Of a stretch of DNA of 64,000 nt, positions 52,750 through 60,667 are shown piece by piece; positions within the stretch are counted from its first letter, which is position 1; every line of letters begins with the position of its first letter. The stretch lies in assembly GCA_963850095.1 (NCBI GenBank), contig CAWKJX010000013.1, positions 124,001 to 188,000 on the forward strand, given 5' to 3'. The notes below the pieces were generated by a model. It did not search any database, was not told the DNA's origin, and saw only the letters and a list, made by a program, of their open reading frames with translations. This DNA is from Bog-473 sp963850095. GTDB taxonomy: Bacteria > Actinomycetota > Acidimicrobiia > Acidimicrobiales > RAAP-2. The position numbers and the translations under genes were made by a program.

Positions 52750-53214
52750 CTGCTCACGGTCGGCCGGGTCACCAAGGCCCACGGCCTGCGCGGCGAGGTG
52801 GTCGTCCAGCTCTGGACCGACCAGACCCAGCGGCTGCATCCGGGCACCGTCCTGTCCTCGTCCCGCGGACCGCTGCGGGTGGCCTCTTCGACCCGGATGG
52901 GCGAGGACCGCTACCTGGTCCAGTTCGAACAGTCGACGGACCGCGCCGCGGCCGAGTCGCTGCGGGGGGTCGAGCTGGCGGCGGAGCCGCTGGCGGTGCC
53001 GGGCACGCTCTGGGTGCACGAGCTGGTCGGATCGGCCGTGTTCGACGTGAGCGGGGCCCGGCTCGGCGTCGTCGGCGCGGTCGAGGCCAACCCGGCCAGT
53101 GACCTCCTCGTCCTCGAGACCGGCGGCCTCATCCCGATCCGCTTCGTCACCCGTCACGACCCGGCGGCCCGCACGGTCGAGGTCGACGTCCCCGACGGGC
53201 TGCTCGACGGCTGA
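52750..53214 (+). CDS. rimM: Ribosome maturation factor RimM (start codon unclear)
   Basis: The frame contains 'LLTVGRVTKAHGLRGEVVVQLWTD', the conserved RimM N-terminus, and a C-terminal PRC barrel with 'LWVHELVGSAVFDVSGARLGVVGAVEANPASDLLVLE' and 'LIPIRFVTR'. The first ATG/GTG/TTG in frame, GTG 52798, would cut off the essential start; the frame upstream back to the khpA stop has only CTG 52750. Either CTG or another rare start is used or a base is wrong. RimM helps 30S head assembly near protein S19. The end is firm. Confidence 0.82.
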   Translation: MLTVGRVTKAHGLRGEVVVQLWTDQTQRLHPGTVLSSSRGPLRVASSTRMGEDRYLVQFEQSTDRAAAESLRGVELAAEPLAVPGTLWVHELVGSAVFDVSGARLGVVGAVEANPASDLLVLETGGLIPIRFVTRHDPAARTVEVDVPDGLLDG

Positions 53215-53236
53215 GCGTCCGGTCCGGGAGCGACAG

Positions 53237-54013
53237 GTGCGCATCGACGTCTTCACCATCTTCCCGGAGGTGGTGGCTGCCTACTGCGGGGCCTCCATTC
53301 TGGGGCGGGCCCGCGACGCCGGCGCCCTCGACGTGCGCGCCCACGACCTGCGCGCCGGGGCCGATGGCCCGCACCGTTCGGTGGACGACAGTCCCTTCGG
53401 CGGCGGGGCCGGCATGGTGCTCATGGCCGAGCCCCTCTTTCGCAGTATCGAGTCGGTGCCGGACCTGCCCCGGCCGCTCTACCTGCTCTCGCCCAGCGGG
53501 CGGCGTTTCGACCAGGCGGTCGCCCTCGAGTTGGCCGGGCGGGCGGGCGGGTTCTCGCTGCTGTGCGGGCGCTACGAGGGCGTGGACCAGCGGGTGGGCG
53601 ACCACCTGGTCGACGGCGAGCTCTCGGTGGGCGACTACGTCCTGGCCGGTGGCGAGCTGGCCGCCCTGGTGGTGGTGGAGGCGGTGGCCCGGCTGTTGCC
53701 GGGCGTGCTGGGCAACGAGGACTCCGCGCGGAACGACAGCTTCTCGGGCGGTCTCCTCGAGTACCCGCAGTACACCCGTCCGGCCGACTTCCGCGGCTGG
53801 GGGGTGCCCGAGGTCCTGCGCTCGGGCGACCACGGCGCCGTGGACGCCTGGCGGCGCACCCAGGCCCTCCTGCGCACGGCTGAACGGCGGCCCGACCTGC
53901 TCGAGCACCTGGTCAGGACGTCTGCGCTGAGCACCAGCGACGTGCAGGCCCTCCGTGAGCACGGCTACGATGTTCCGTCCGGCGCTCGGCCAGAGGAGCC
54001 GGGACCGGAATAG
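53237..54013 (+). CDS. trmD: tRNA (guanine37-N1)-methyltransferase
   Basis: 258 residues from GTG 53237. 'RIDVFTIFPEVV' start, 'HRSVDDSPFGGGAGMVLMAEP', and the knotted SAM site 'SLLCGRYEGVDQRVGDHLVDGELSVGDYVLAGGELAA' are the TrmD hallmarks. It methylates G37 of tRNAs with SAM to prevent frameshifting. The position between rimM and rplS is canonical; it starts 22 bp after rimM. Confidence 0.95.
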   Translation: MRIDVFTIFPEVVAAYCGASILGRARDAGALDVRAHDLRAGADGPHRSVDDSPFGGGAGMVLMAEPLFRSIESVPDLPRPLYLLSPSGRRFDQAVALELAGRAGGFSLLCGRYEGVDQRVGDHLVDGELSVGDYVLAGGELAALVVVEAVARLLPGVLGNEDSARNDSFSGGLLEYPQYTRPADFRGWGVPEVLRSGDHGAVDAWRRTQALLRTAERRPDLLEHLVRTSALSTSDVQALREHGYDVPSGARPEEPGPE

Positions 54014-54029
54014 CCGAAGGACGCGTCCC

Positions 54030-54530
54030 ATGCACCCCACCGAAACGATCGACCGCGACAGCCTGCGGGACGACATCCCCGAGTTCCGCCCCGGCGACAC
54101 GGTCAAGGTCCACGTGCGGGTGGTCGAGGGCAACCGCGAGCGGGTGCAGATCTTCCAGGGCGCCGTCATGCGGCGCCAGGGGGGCGGGGTCCAGGAGACC
54201 TTCACCGTGCGCAAGGTGAGCTTCGGCGTCGGCGTCGAGCGCACCTTCCCCGTGCACTCGCCCACCATCGCCAAAATCGAGGTCACGACGCTGGGCGACG
54301 TGCGGCGGGCCAAGCTCTACTACCTGCGTGAGCGGCACGGGAAGGCGGCCAAAATCAAGGAGAAGCGGGTGGCCCGGGGCAAGGCGGTCGCCGACGAGGT
54401 GGTCGAGGAGCTCGAGGTCGCCGACGACGAGGTCGACGACGAGGTGGTCGACGACGTCGAACTGGACGTGGAGGCGGTCGACGAAGCGGCCGGAGCGGGC
54501 GACGATGCCCAGGAGGCGACCGACGAGTAG
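54030..54530 (+). CDS. rplS: 50S ribosomal protein L19 with acidic C-terminal extension
   Basis: 166 residues from ATG 54030; L19 is usually about 115. 'FRPGDTVKVHVRVVEGNRERVQIFQGAVMRRQGGGVQETFTVRKVSFGVGVERTFPVHSP' is the complete L19 core. After 'KIKEKRVARGKA' come about 50 extra residues rich in Asp, Glu and Val (for example 'VADDEVDDEVVDDVELDVE'). Acidic L19 tails occur in some actinobacteria; this one parallels the acidic head of KhpA in the same operon. lepB and rnhB, often next in actinobacteria, are absent here. Confidence 0.94.
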   Translation: MHPTETIDRDSLRDDIPEFRPGDTVKVHVRVVEGNRERVQIFQGAVMRRQGGGVQETFTVRKVSFGVGVERTFPVHSPTIAKIEVTTLGDVRRAKLYYLRERHGKAAKIKEKRVARGKAVADEVVEELEVADDEVDDEVVDDVELDVEAVDEAAGAGDDAQEATDE

Positions 54531-54542
54531 GGCGGTCGCGGC

Positions 54543-54836
54543 GTGAGCGAGGAGGACCTCGAGCGCTACGAGTCCGAGATCGAGCTCGGCCTCGTCCAGG
54601 AGTACCGGGCCGTCCTGCCGGTCTTCGCCTACGTCATCGAGACGGAACGGCGCTTCTACCTGGCCAACGACGTCTCGCTGAAGGTGCGGGCCGACACCAC
54701 GCCGGCCTGCATCGAGTTGGAGCTGCGCGACGCCTGGGTATGGGACATGTACCGCCCGGCCCGCTTCGTACCCGAGGTGCGTGTCGTCACGTTCCGCGAC
54801 GTGAACATCGAGAGGTTGCCCGAACAGGAGCTCTGA
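54543..54836 (+). CDS. DUF2469 protein
   Basis: 97 residues from GTG 54543. 'MSEEDLERYESEIELGLVQEYRAVLPVFAYVIETERRFYLANDV' is the near-invariant start of the actinobacterial DUF2469 family; the C-terminal half contains 'VWDMYRPARFVPEVRVVTFRDVNIE'. The family is always near rplS and yraN in actinobacteria. Function unknown. It starts 12 bp after rplS. Confidence 0.93.
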   Translation: MSEEDLERYESEIELGLVQEYRAVLPVFAYVIETERRFYLANDVSLKVRADTTPACIELELRDAWVWDMYRPARFVPEVRVVTFRDVNIERLPEQEL

Positions 54837-54852
54837 GCGACCGTTCATCGGC

Positions 54853-55212
54853 GTGAGCAACCGCCGACTGAAGCTTGGGCACATGGCCGAGGACGCCGCG
54901 GCGGAGTGGTATGCCGACCACGGCTACCGGGTGGTGGCGCGGAACTGGCGCTGCGCAGACGGGGAGATCGACCTGCTGTGCACCATGGTCAACCCGGCCG
55001 GCTGCACCACCCTGGTCATCTGCGAGGTCAAGGCGCGTTCGTCCAACGCGCTCGGCCATCCACTCGAAGCGGTGACCCCGGTCAAGCAGCGCCGTCTGCG
55101 CCGACTGGCCACGGCGTACCTGTCCGGCCAGCGCGTGTACTACGACCATGTGCGCTTCGACGTGGCGGCCGCCACCTGGCACGCCCTCCACGTCTACGAA
55201 AGTGCGTTCTGA
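54853..55212 (+). CDS. yraN: YraN/UPF0102 endonuclease-like protein
   Basis: 119 residues from GTG 54853. 'LGHMAEDAAAEWYADHGYRVVARNWRCADGEIDLLCTM' and 'LVICEVKARSSNALGHPLEAV' carry the nuclease-like motifs (Glu early, GEIDLI, EVK). The fold is of the Holliday-junction-resolvase/restriction-endonuclease type; cellular role unclear. In many actinobacteria it precedes comM and dprA; here fatty-acid and SPFH genes come between. Confidence 0.92.
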   Translation: MSNRRLKLGHMAEDAAAEWYADHGYRVVARNWRCADGEIDLLCTMVNPAGCTTLVICEVKARSSNALGHPLEAVTPVKQRRLRRLATAYLSGQRVYYDHVRFDVAAATWHALHVYESAF

Positions 55213-55237
55213 AAGCTCCGCGGCGTAGGGTCGGCCT

Positions 55238-56020
55238 ATGGAGACCCTGATTGTCCAGCGCAAGGATGGTGTCGTCACCGTCACCATGAACCGGCCCGAG
55301 CGCAAGAACGCCGCCAACGGCGTCATGCTGACCGAGCTGCGGCAGACGTTCCTGGAGGTCGAGGACCGCGGCGACGACCGCGCCCTGGTGCTCACCGGAG
55401 CGGGTGGCGCCTTCTGCTCCGGGGCCGACCTGTCCGACCCCAACGGCCCGGCCACCGACCCGACCCGCTCGGGGCTGGCCCGCATGCGTCGCCTGGGTGA
55501 CGTCGCCCTCGCCCTGCACCGGATCACCAAGCCGACCATCGCCAAGTTGGACGGCGTCGCGGTCGGCGCGGGCCTGTCGCTGGCCCTCGGCTGCGACCTC
55601 GTCGTCTGCAGCGACCGGGCCCGGTTGTCGATGATCTTCGCCAAGCGCAGTCTGTCCCTCGACTGCGGCGCCTCCTGGCTGCTCCCCCGACTCGTCGGCC
55701 TGGCTCGGGCCAAGGAGATCGCGCTCTTCGGTGGCATGTGGAGCGCTCAGGAGGCGGCCGACATCGGGTTGGTCAACCGGGTGCTCCCCGTCGACGAAAT
55801 CGACGCGTTCGTCGACGCCTGGGCGGCCGAGCTGGCGGCCGGGCCGCCGCTGGCCCTGTCCATGACGAAGACGCTGCTCAACGCCTCGTCCATGGCGTCC
55901 ATGGAGCAGGCGTTGGAGGACGAGGCCCGCAGCCAGGCGCTCAACTTCTCCACCACGGACACGAACGAGGCCATGGCGGCCTTCAAGGAGAAGCGGGAGC
56001 CCATTTTCATCGGGCGGTAA
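55238..56020 (+). CDS. Enoyl-CoA hydratase/isomerase family protein
   Basis: 260 residues from ATG 55238. 'VTVTMNRPERKNAANGVMLTEL' start, oxyanion-hole segments 'LTGAGGAFCSGADLSDP' and 'KLDGVAVGAGLSLALGCDLVVCS', and 'GASWLLPRLVGLARAKEIALFG', all crotonase signatures. The position equal to Glu144 of rat hydratase is occupied within 'LSLDCGASW' and may not be Glu, so the reaction (hydration or isomerisation) is uncertain. It fits with the acyl-CoA dehydrogenase at 17.9 kb in fatty-acid breakdown, but is not linked to it. Confidence 0.9.
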   Translation: METLIVQRKDGVVTVTMNRPERKNAANGVMLTELRQTFLEVEDRGDDRALVLTGAGGAFCSGADLSDPNGPATDPTRSGLARMRRLGDVALALHRITKPTIAKLDGVAVGAGLSLALGCDLVVCSDRARLSMIFAKRSLSLDCGASWLLPRLVGLARAKEIALFGGMWSAQEAADIGLVNRVLPVDEIDAFVDAWAAELAAGPPLALSMTKTLLNASSMASMEQALEDEARSQALNFSTTDTNEAMAAFKEKREPIFIGR

Positions 56021-56032
56021 TAGAGTGGTTTT

Positions 56033-56242
56033 GTGCTGAATGGCGTCCAAGGAATGATCGGCGACACCGCGTTGGTGACCAAGGTCATTGAGGGCGCGCA
56101 CCACCCGGGACGGATCCGGGCCCGGGGCGAGGAGTGGCTGGCCATCCCTCTTGACCCTGACGCCAGTATCCCCGTCGGGACCGATGTCGTCGTCGCCGAT
56201 GTCGAGCGCGGCCTGCTCGTCGTCTACCCCGCCGGCACTTAG
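56033..56242 (+). CDS. Stand-alone NfeD C-terminal (OB-fold) domain protein
   Basis: 69 residues from GTG 56033. 'GMIGDTALVTKVIEGAHHPGRIRARGEEWLAIPL' and 'IPVGTDVVVADVERGLLVVYP' match the NfeD C-terminal OB domain, with no membrane helices or protease part. NfeD proteins work with SPFH/stomatin proteins in membrane microdomains, and an SPFH gene follows 13 bp downstream, so the pair is probably a minimal NfeD-SPFH module. Confidence 0.82.
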   Translation: MLNGVQGMIGDTALVTKVIEGAHHPGRIRARGEEWLAIPLDPDASIPVGTDVVVADVERGLLVVYPAGT

Positions 56243-56255
56243 AAGAGAGGTACCC

Positions 56256-57299
56256 ATGTTCGCATCGGCCGGAGAAGTAATAGGCATCCTCATCGTGGCC
56301 GCCCTGGCGGCGGTCGGGATCGTGTCCGTGTTCGCATCACGGTTCATCAAAATCGTCCAGCAGGGAAGTGTCGGCGTCGTCAAGCGCTTCGGTGAGTTCA
56401 AGGCCGTCGACCAGCCCGGTCTGCACATCCTCACCCCCTTCATCGACAAAATGGAGAAGGTCGACGTGCGCGAGTTCCCCATGACAGGGGACCAGCAGGC
56501 GGTCATCACCAAGGACAACGTCTCGCTGCAGGTCAGCGCCACCATCTTCTGCCAGGTCATCGACGTGAAGTCGGCCCTGTTCGAAATCAACGACTTCCAG
56601 CTGGCCGTCGACCAGCTCTCCCGGACGGCGCTGCGGGCGGTCTTCGGAGAGCTCTCACTGGACCAGGCGCTGAGCGAGCGCGAGACCATCAACAGCCGCA
56701 TGCAGGACCACATGGCCGATGCCACGGCCAAGTGGGGGGTGCGGCTCAACCGGATAGAGATCCTCGACATCACCCCGCCGATGAACGTGGTGCAGGCGAT
56801 GTCCGAGCAGAAAGAGGCCGAGCAGCACAAGCGGGCTGCCATTTTGAAGTCCGAGGGGGAGCAGCAGGCGGCCATCAACTCTGCGGGTGGGCGCAAGCAG
56901 GCCGCCGTGCTCGAGGCCGAGGGGGCCAAGCAGTCCGCCATCCTGCGGGCCGAGGCGCAGATGAAGGTGCTCGAGCTGCAGGCCGAAGGTGAGAAGAAGG
57001 CGCTCGAGCTGCGCGGCCAGGGCGAGGCGTCACGCCTGACCTCCATCGACACGGCCACCATCAACCCGCACACGCTCGCCGTGCTGCAGCTGAAGGCGCT
57101 CCAGGACATCGCGTCGTCCGAGAACGCCAAGATCGTCGTGCCCTACGAGGCGACGAGCCTCATGGGCGCGGCCGAGGTGCTGCTCTCCACGTTGCGGAAC
57201 GAGAACTTGGGCGATGCGAGCGGGAACGGCTCCACTCCGCCGCCGCCCGTGGCCACGCCCGCCCGGCCGCCCAACAAGGAGCTGCCGCCTCAGGGCTGA
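56256..57299 (+). CDS. SPFH/Band 7 (stomatin-like) membrane protein
   Basis: 347 residues from ATG 56256 with AGAGAGG 6 bp upstream. One N-terminal transmembrane helix ('EVIGILIVAALAAVGIVSVFAS'), then the Band 7 domain 'IVQQGSVGVVKRFGEFKAVDQPGLHILTPFIDKMEKVDVRE' and 'DQLSRTALRAVFGELSLDQALSERETI', then a long Glu/Ala/Lys helix ('EAEGAKQSAILRAEAQMKVLELQAEGEKKALEL') that drives oligomerisation, and a Pro-rich tail. These proteins form membrane scaffolds. Partner of the NfeD-domain protein just upstream. Confidence 0.92.
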   Translation: MFASAGEVIGILIVAALAAVGIVSVFASRFIKIVQQGSVGVVKRFGEFKAVDQPGLHILTPFIDKMEKVDVREFPMTGDQQAVITKDNVSLQVSATIFCQVIDVKSALFEINDFQLAVDQLSRTALRAVFGELSLDQALSERETINSRMQDHMADATAKWGVRLNRIEILDITPPMNVVQAMSEQKEAEQHKRAAILKSEGEQQAAINSAGGRKQAAVLEAEGAKQSAILRAEAQMKVLELQAEGEKKALELRGQGEASRLTSIDTATINPHTLAVLQLKALQDIASSENAKIVVPYEATSLMGAAEVLLSTLRNENLGDASGNGSTPPPPVATPARPPNKELPPQG

Positions 57300-57315
57300 C
57301 CGGAAAAGCCCGACG

Positions 57316-57331
57316 CGGCCCGCGCGGGCCG
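57316..57331. terminator. GC-rich palindrome after the SPFH gene
   Basis: CGGCCCGCGCGGGCCG is self-complementary over 16 bp, 17 bp after the SPFH stop, and directly precedes the first comM 5' copy. It could end the NfeD-SPFH transcript. No T-tract follows. Confidence 0.45.
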
Positions 57332-57608
57332 ACCGTTCACCCGCGTGCTGGCCTCCATCGATTCCGCCACGTTGAGCGGTGCCGTCGGACATCGCGTATC
57401 GGTCGAGGTCCACGTCTCCAACGGTCTGCCCGGCTTCACCATCGTCGGCCTTCCCGACGCCGCGGTACGCGAGGCACGCGACCGGGTGCGGGCCGCCATT
57501 CTGTCGAGGGGGTTGTCCTGGCCCCTTCGCCGCCTGACGGTCACCCTGGCCCCTCCAGTGCCGAAATATGCAAAGCAGCTAATTCCGACGTGGACCGGGT
57601 CTGCGTGA
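57331..57608 (+). pseudogene. Truncated duplicate of the comM 5' end
   Basis: From GTG 57345 the frame encodes 'SATLSGAVGHRVSVEVHVSNGLPGFTIVGLPDAAVREARDRVRAAILS' and 'LSWPLRRLTVTLAP', the ComM N-terminus, then loses similarity at about 57557 and stops at 57608. The same sequence with few changes starts the intact-headed gene at 58066. The last ~160 bp of the duplicate differ from the downstream copy at about four positions, while its 5' part differs more. The tail after 57557 is AT-richer, unlike its surroundings. It can no longer encode a functional protein. Confidence 0.85.
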
Positions 57609-57700
57609 TTCCCTCCGCTAGGTGGAACACCTACCCTCCGAAGGGCCAGTCGACTCACCCTCGACCTCTCGCATTTCCGGGCGAGCGGCCTGGCGCGGAA

Positions 57701-57720
57701 AAGGGGCCCGCAGGCCCCTT
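57701..57720. terminator. Perfect 8-bp hairpin with a 4-nt loop
   Basis: AAGGGGCC, loop CGCA, GGCCCCTT. Strong terminator-like stem but no T-run after it. It lies in the insert between the comM copies. Confidence 0.45.
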
Positions 57721-57872
57721 CGCACGACTGCCCCTCAATGACTGATCACAGGATACCAGTCGATGCCCGGTCCAACCGACCGTTCTCCAGTCGCGCCCTG
57801 GGTCTGGACGGCTGCCCCTCAATGACGACGTGGGTGCATCGGGTTGGATTCCCGGCCGGGGCGCCCCGGCTT

Positions 57873-57924
57873 GAGGGTCGGGCTGCTGATGGCCGGTCAC
57901 CATCGATGCTGCAGCCCGACCCTC
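57873..57924. repeat. Long inverted repeat (14 bp arms, inner 5-bp stem)
   Basis: GAGGGTCGGGCTGC (57873-57886) and its exact complement GCAGCCCGACCCTC (57911-57924), with an inner stem GATGG/CCATC (57888-57892/57900-57904) and a 7-nt loop. One asymmetric bulge separates the two stems. It is the strongest structure in the insert. Confidence 0.8.
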
Positions 57925-58065
57925 CGGGTCAGCCTGATTCGGTTCTCTAAGAAGATGTGCCCCGCACGAGCGGCGAAGTGGGAACCGGGAAACCCACGAA
58001 ACCAACCCTTTCCCGCCGTAGGACAGTCGGTATCGGAACCGCCACCGGCGCGACCGTTCACCCAC

Positions 58066-59539
58066 ATGCTCGCCGCAGTCTCCTCCGCCACGCTGAACGG
58101 GGCGGTCGGACACCCCGTATCGGTCGAGGTCCACGTCTCCAACGGTCTGCCCGGGTTCACCATCGTCGGCCTTCCCGACGCCGCGGTACGTGAGGCACGC
58201 GACCGGGTGCGGGCCGCCATTCTGTCGAGCGGGTTGTCCTGGCCCCTTCGCCGCCTGACGGTCAACCTGGCCCCCTCCGGCATTCGCAAAGGGGGAGCCG
58301 GTCTCGATCTCCCGATCGCCATCGGCCTCCTCGTGGCGACCGGCGAGTTGAGCTCCGCCTGGGTCGAAGGCCTCGCCTTCTGCGGCGAACTGGGTCTCAA
58401 CGGCTCACTGCGCCACGTTCCCGGCATGATCGCGCTGGCCGATGCCACGTCACCGCTCGGTCTCGTCGTGCCGCTGGGCGACGTGCGCGAGGCGGCACTG
58501 GTACGGGGAGGCGAGGTGCGGGGGGCGGCCACACTGGCCGAGCTGGTCCGGGTGCTGCGCGGGCAGGCCGCCTGGCCCGACGTGCCGCCCGTCACCCCGC
58601 TCTCACCCACGACGGCGGGCACCGACCTGGCCGACGTGCGGGGCCAGCCGGTCGGCCGCCGGGCCCTCGAGGTGGCGGCCGCCGGGCGGCATCACCTCCT
58701 GCTCGTCGGTCCGCCCGGCTCGGGCAAGACGATGCTGGCCGAGCGCCTGGTGGGCCTGCTGCCACCGCTCACCCATGAAGAGGCGCTGACGGTCTCGCGC
58801 TGTCCACTCCGCCGCGGGCGCTGCGCTGCCCGACGGAGCGCTCTTCGAGCGCCCGCCCTTCCGTGCCCCCCACCACCAGGCCTCCATCGTGTCCCTCATC
58901 GGCGGCGGCAGCTGGTCCCTGCGCCCGGGCGAGGTCAGCCTGGCCACCGGTGGCGTGCTCTTCCTCGACGAGCTCGGCGAATTCCCCGTGGCCGCGCTCG
59001 AGTCGCTGCGCCAGCCACTCGAGGAGGGCGTCATCCGGGTCAGCCGCGCCGGCGGCACGGTCACCTTCCCGGCCGCCTTCCTGCTGGTGGCGGCCATGAA
59101 CCCGTGTCCCTGTGGTGAGGGCGTGTACCTCGGTGCCTGTGCGTGCTCGGCCGTCACCCGCGCCCGCTACCGCCGGCGCATCTCCGCCCCGCTGCTGGAC
59201 CGCTTCGACCTGGTCGTCCCCGTCGGCCGGGCCGACCCCGACGCGCTTCTCTCCGGAGCGCCGGGGGAGTCGTCGTCGACCGTGGCGGTGCGGGTCGCCG
59301 CGGCCCGCAGCCGGGCCCGCGCCGCTGGCCGATCCGAACGCCCACCCGAGCTCACCGCCGAAGCGGCCGCCCTCGTCGGCTCGAAGCTCCGAGACGGCAC
59401 GCTGAGCGCACGCGGCCTGGACAAGGTGACGCGGGTGGCACAGACGGTGGCCCACCTGGCCGACGAGGAGGTGGTCTCGTTCGTGCACGTGTCCGAGGCG
59501 CTGTCGCTGCGGGCGGCCCGTCAGGCGGTGGTCGGGTGA
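58066..59539 (+). CDS. comM: Mg-chelatase-like AAA+ ATPase ComM/YifB, frameshifted
   Basis: ATG 58066 begins the N-terminal ChlI-like domain ('GLPGFTIVGLPDAAVREARDRV', 'GIRKGGAGLDLPIAIGLL', 'FCGELGLNGSLRHVPG'). Walker A is 'LLVGPPGSGKTMLAERL'. After 'LTHEEALTVS' (about 58796) one extra base shifts the frame; the next frame continues 'HSAAGAALPDGALFERPPFRAPHHQAS', Walker B 'GVLFLDELGEF', 'AAMNPCPCG' and the C-terminal ChlI domain ending 'SLRAARQAVVG'. ComM is a hexameric helicase promoting branch migration during natural transformation. Combined length is about 490 residues, normal. It overlaps dprA by 4 bp. The shift may be a sequence error. Confidence 0.9.
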
Positions 59540-60618
59540 GCACGCCGGGGTTGCCCGAGGATGCCTATGCCGTCGCCCTGGCCATGGAGCCGGACGTCGG
59601 CCCGGTCACCCTGCGCGACCTCCTGGACGGGAGGCGACCCTCCGAGGCCTGGGCGCGCTGGGACGCCGGCCCGGGCGGGGCCCACGCCGACGGCGAGGTC
59701 GCGGCCCGCTGGGAGCGCCACCTGAAGCTGGGTGTCACCGTGCTGCGGCCCGGGCACCCCTCCTACCCGCGCCGCCTGGCGGCGGGCCCTCAGGCGCCCG
59801 CCGTCCTGTTCTGCGTGGGCGACGTCGCCGCGTTGAACGGCGGGGCCACCGTGGCGCTGGTGGGCACGCGGGCGCCGACGCGCTACGGCATCGGAGTGGC
59901 GGCGCAGTTCGGTGCGGACCTGTCGGCGGCCGGCGTGAGCGTCGTCTCGGGTCTGGCCCTGGGGATCGACGGGGCGGCCCATGAAGGGGCGTGCGCCGCC
60001 GGCGCGCCGCCGATCGGTGTCGTCGCCGGGGGACTCGACCGGCCCTATCCGAGCCAGCACGCCCGGCTCTGGGAGCGCGTCGTCGAGCACGGTGTGATCG
60101 TCTCCGAGTCGCCCGCCGGCGTGCGCACGCAGAAGTGGCGCTTCCCGGTGCGCAACCGGCTCATGGCCGCCCTGAGCGACGTCGTCGTGGTGGTGGAGAG
60201 CCGGCACCACGGGGGGTCCCGCCATACCGTCGACGCCGCCCTGGCCCGTGGCATCGCGGTCGGCGCCGTACCCGGCTCCATCCGCAGCGAGAACTCCGAG
60301 GGCACGAACGCGCTGCTGGCCGACGGCGCCCTCCCGGTGTGCTCGACGGCGGACATTCTGATGGCGCTGTCACGGATGGGCGCCGAGGTGACGGCGCCCG
60401 CGGCGCTGGCCCCAGCACCTCCGGCCCTGCCGAAGCGGCGCCGGCCCCCGCCGGGACCCGACCGACAGGTCTTCGACGCGTTGACGTCGGACCCGGCCTC
60501 CCTCGACACGCTGATCCGGGTCACCGGCTTCGACCTCTCGGCCCTCTGCGGCGCCCTGGAGCGGTTGGCCCAGGCCGGGCTCGCCCGGGGCGCCGGCGGC
60601 TGGTGGGAGCGGCTCTGA
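59536..60618 (+). CDS. dprA: DNA-processing protein DprA
   Basis: 360 residues from GTG 59536. The Rossmann-like core has 'VALVGTRAPTRYG', 'VVSGLALGIDGAAHEGA' and 'VVAGGLDRPYPSQHARLWERVVEHGVIVSESP', then 'FPVRNRLMAALSDVVVVVES'. A C-terminal winged-helix-like domain ('DALTSDPASLDTLIRVTGFDLSALCGALERLAQAGL') follows. DprA loads RecA on incoming single-stranded DNA. With comM it suggests DNA uptake or recombination functions, but these genes are also kept in non-competent bacteria. The start overlaps the comM stop (GTGA). Confidence 0.94.
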   Translation: MSTPGLPEDAYAVALAMEPDVGPVTLRDLLDGRRPSEAWARWDAGPGGAHADGEVAARWERHLKLGVTVLRPGHPSYPRRLAAGPQAPAVLFCVGDVAALNGGATVALVGTRAPTRYGIGVAAQFGADLSAAGVSVVSGLALGIDGAAHEGACAAGAPPIGVVAGGLDRPYPSQHARLWERVVEHGVIVSESPAGVRTQKWRFPVRNRLMAALSDVVVVVESRHHGGSRHTVDAALARGIAVGAVPGSIRSENSEGTNALLADGALPVCSTADILMALSRMGAEVTAPAALAPAPPALPKRRRPPPGPDRQVFDALTSDPASLDTLIRVTGFDLSALCGALERLAQAGLARGAGGWWERL

Positions 60619-60667
60619 GGAGGGATGACCAGAGAGGACCGTCCCCGGCGCCCTAACCTGCGACGCC

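Larger units (their letters stand above)
57609..58050. other. Hairpin-rich insert between the two comM 5' copies
   Basis: No convincing gene; frames on both strands are spurious. It contains perfect inverted repeats TAGGTG-GAA-CACCTA (57619-57633), AAGGGGCC-CGCA-GGCCCCTT (57701-57720), a 14-bp pair at 57873-57886/57911-57924, and GTGGG/CCCAC (57978-57997). CTGCCCCTCAATGAC occurs twice (57728-57742, 57812-57826) and CCAGTCG three times (57646, 57756, 57787). Such density fits a structured RNA, a small non-coding mobile element remnant, or debris of the duplication. Confidence 0.5.

Noticed and set aside
57655..58134. Minus-strand 159-residue frame across the comM insert
   Set aside because: It spans hairpins and the antisense of comM, has no start signal or motif, and contains only Arg/Pro/Gly-rich text.
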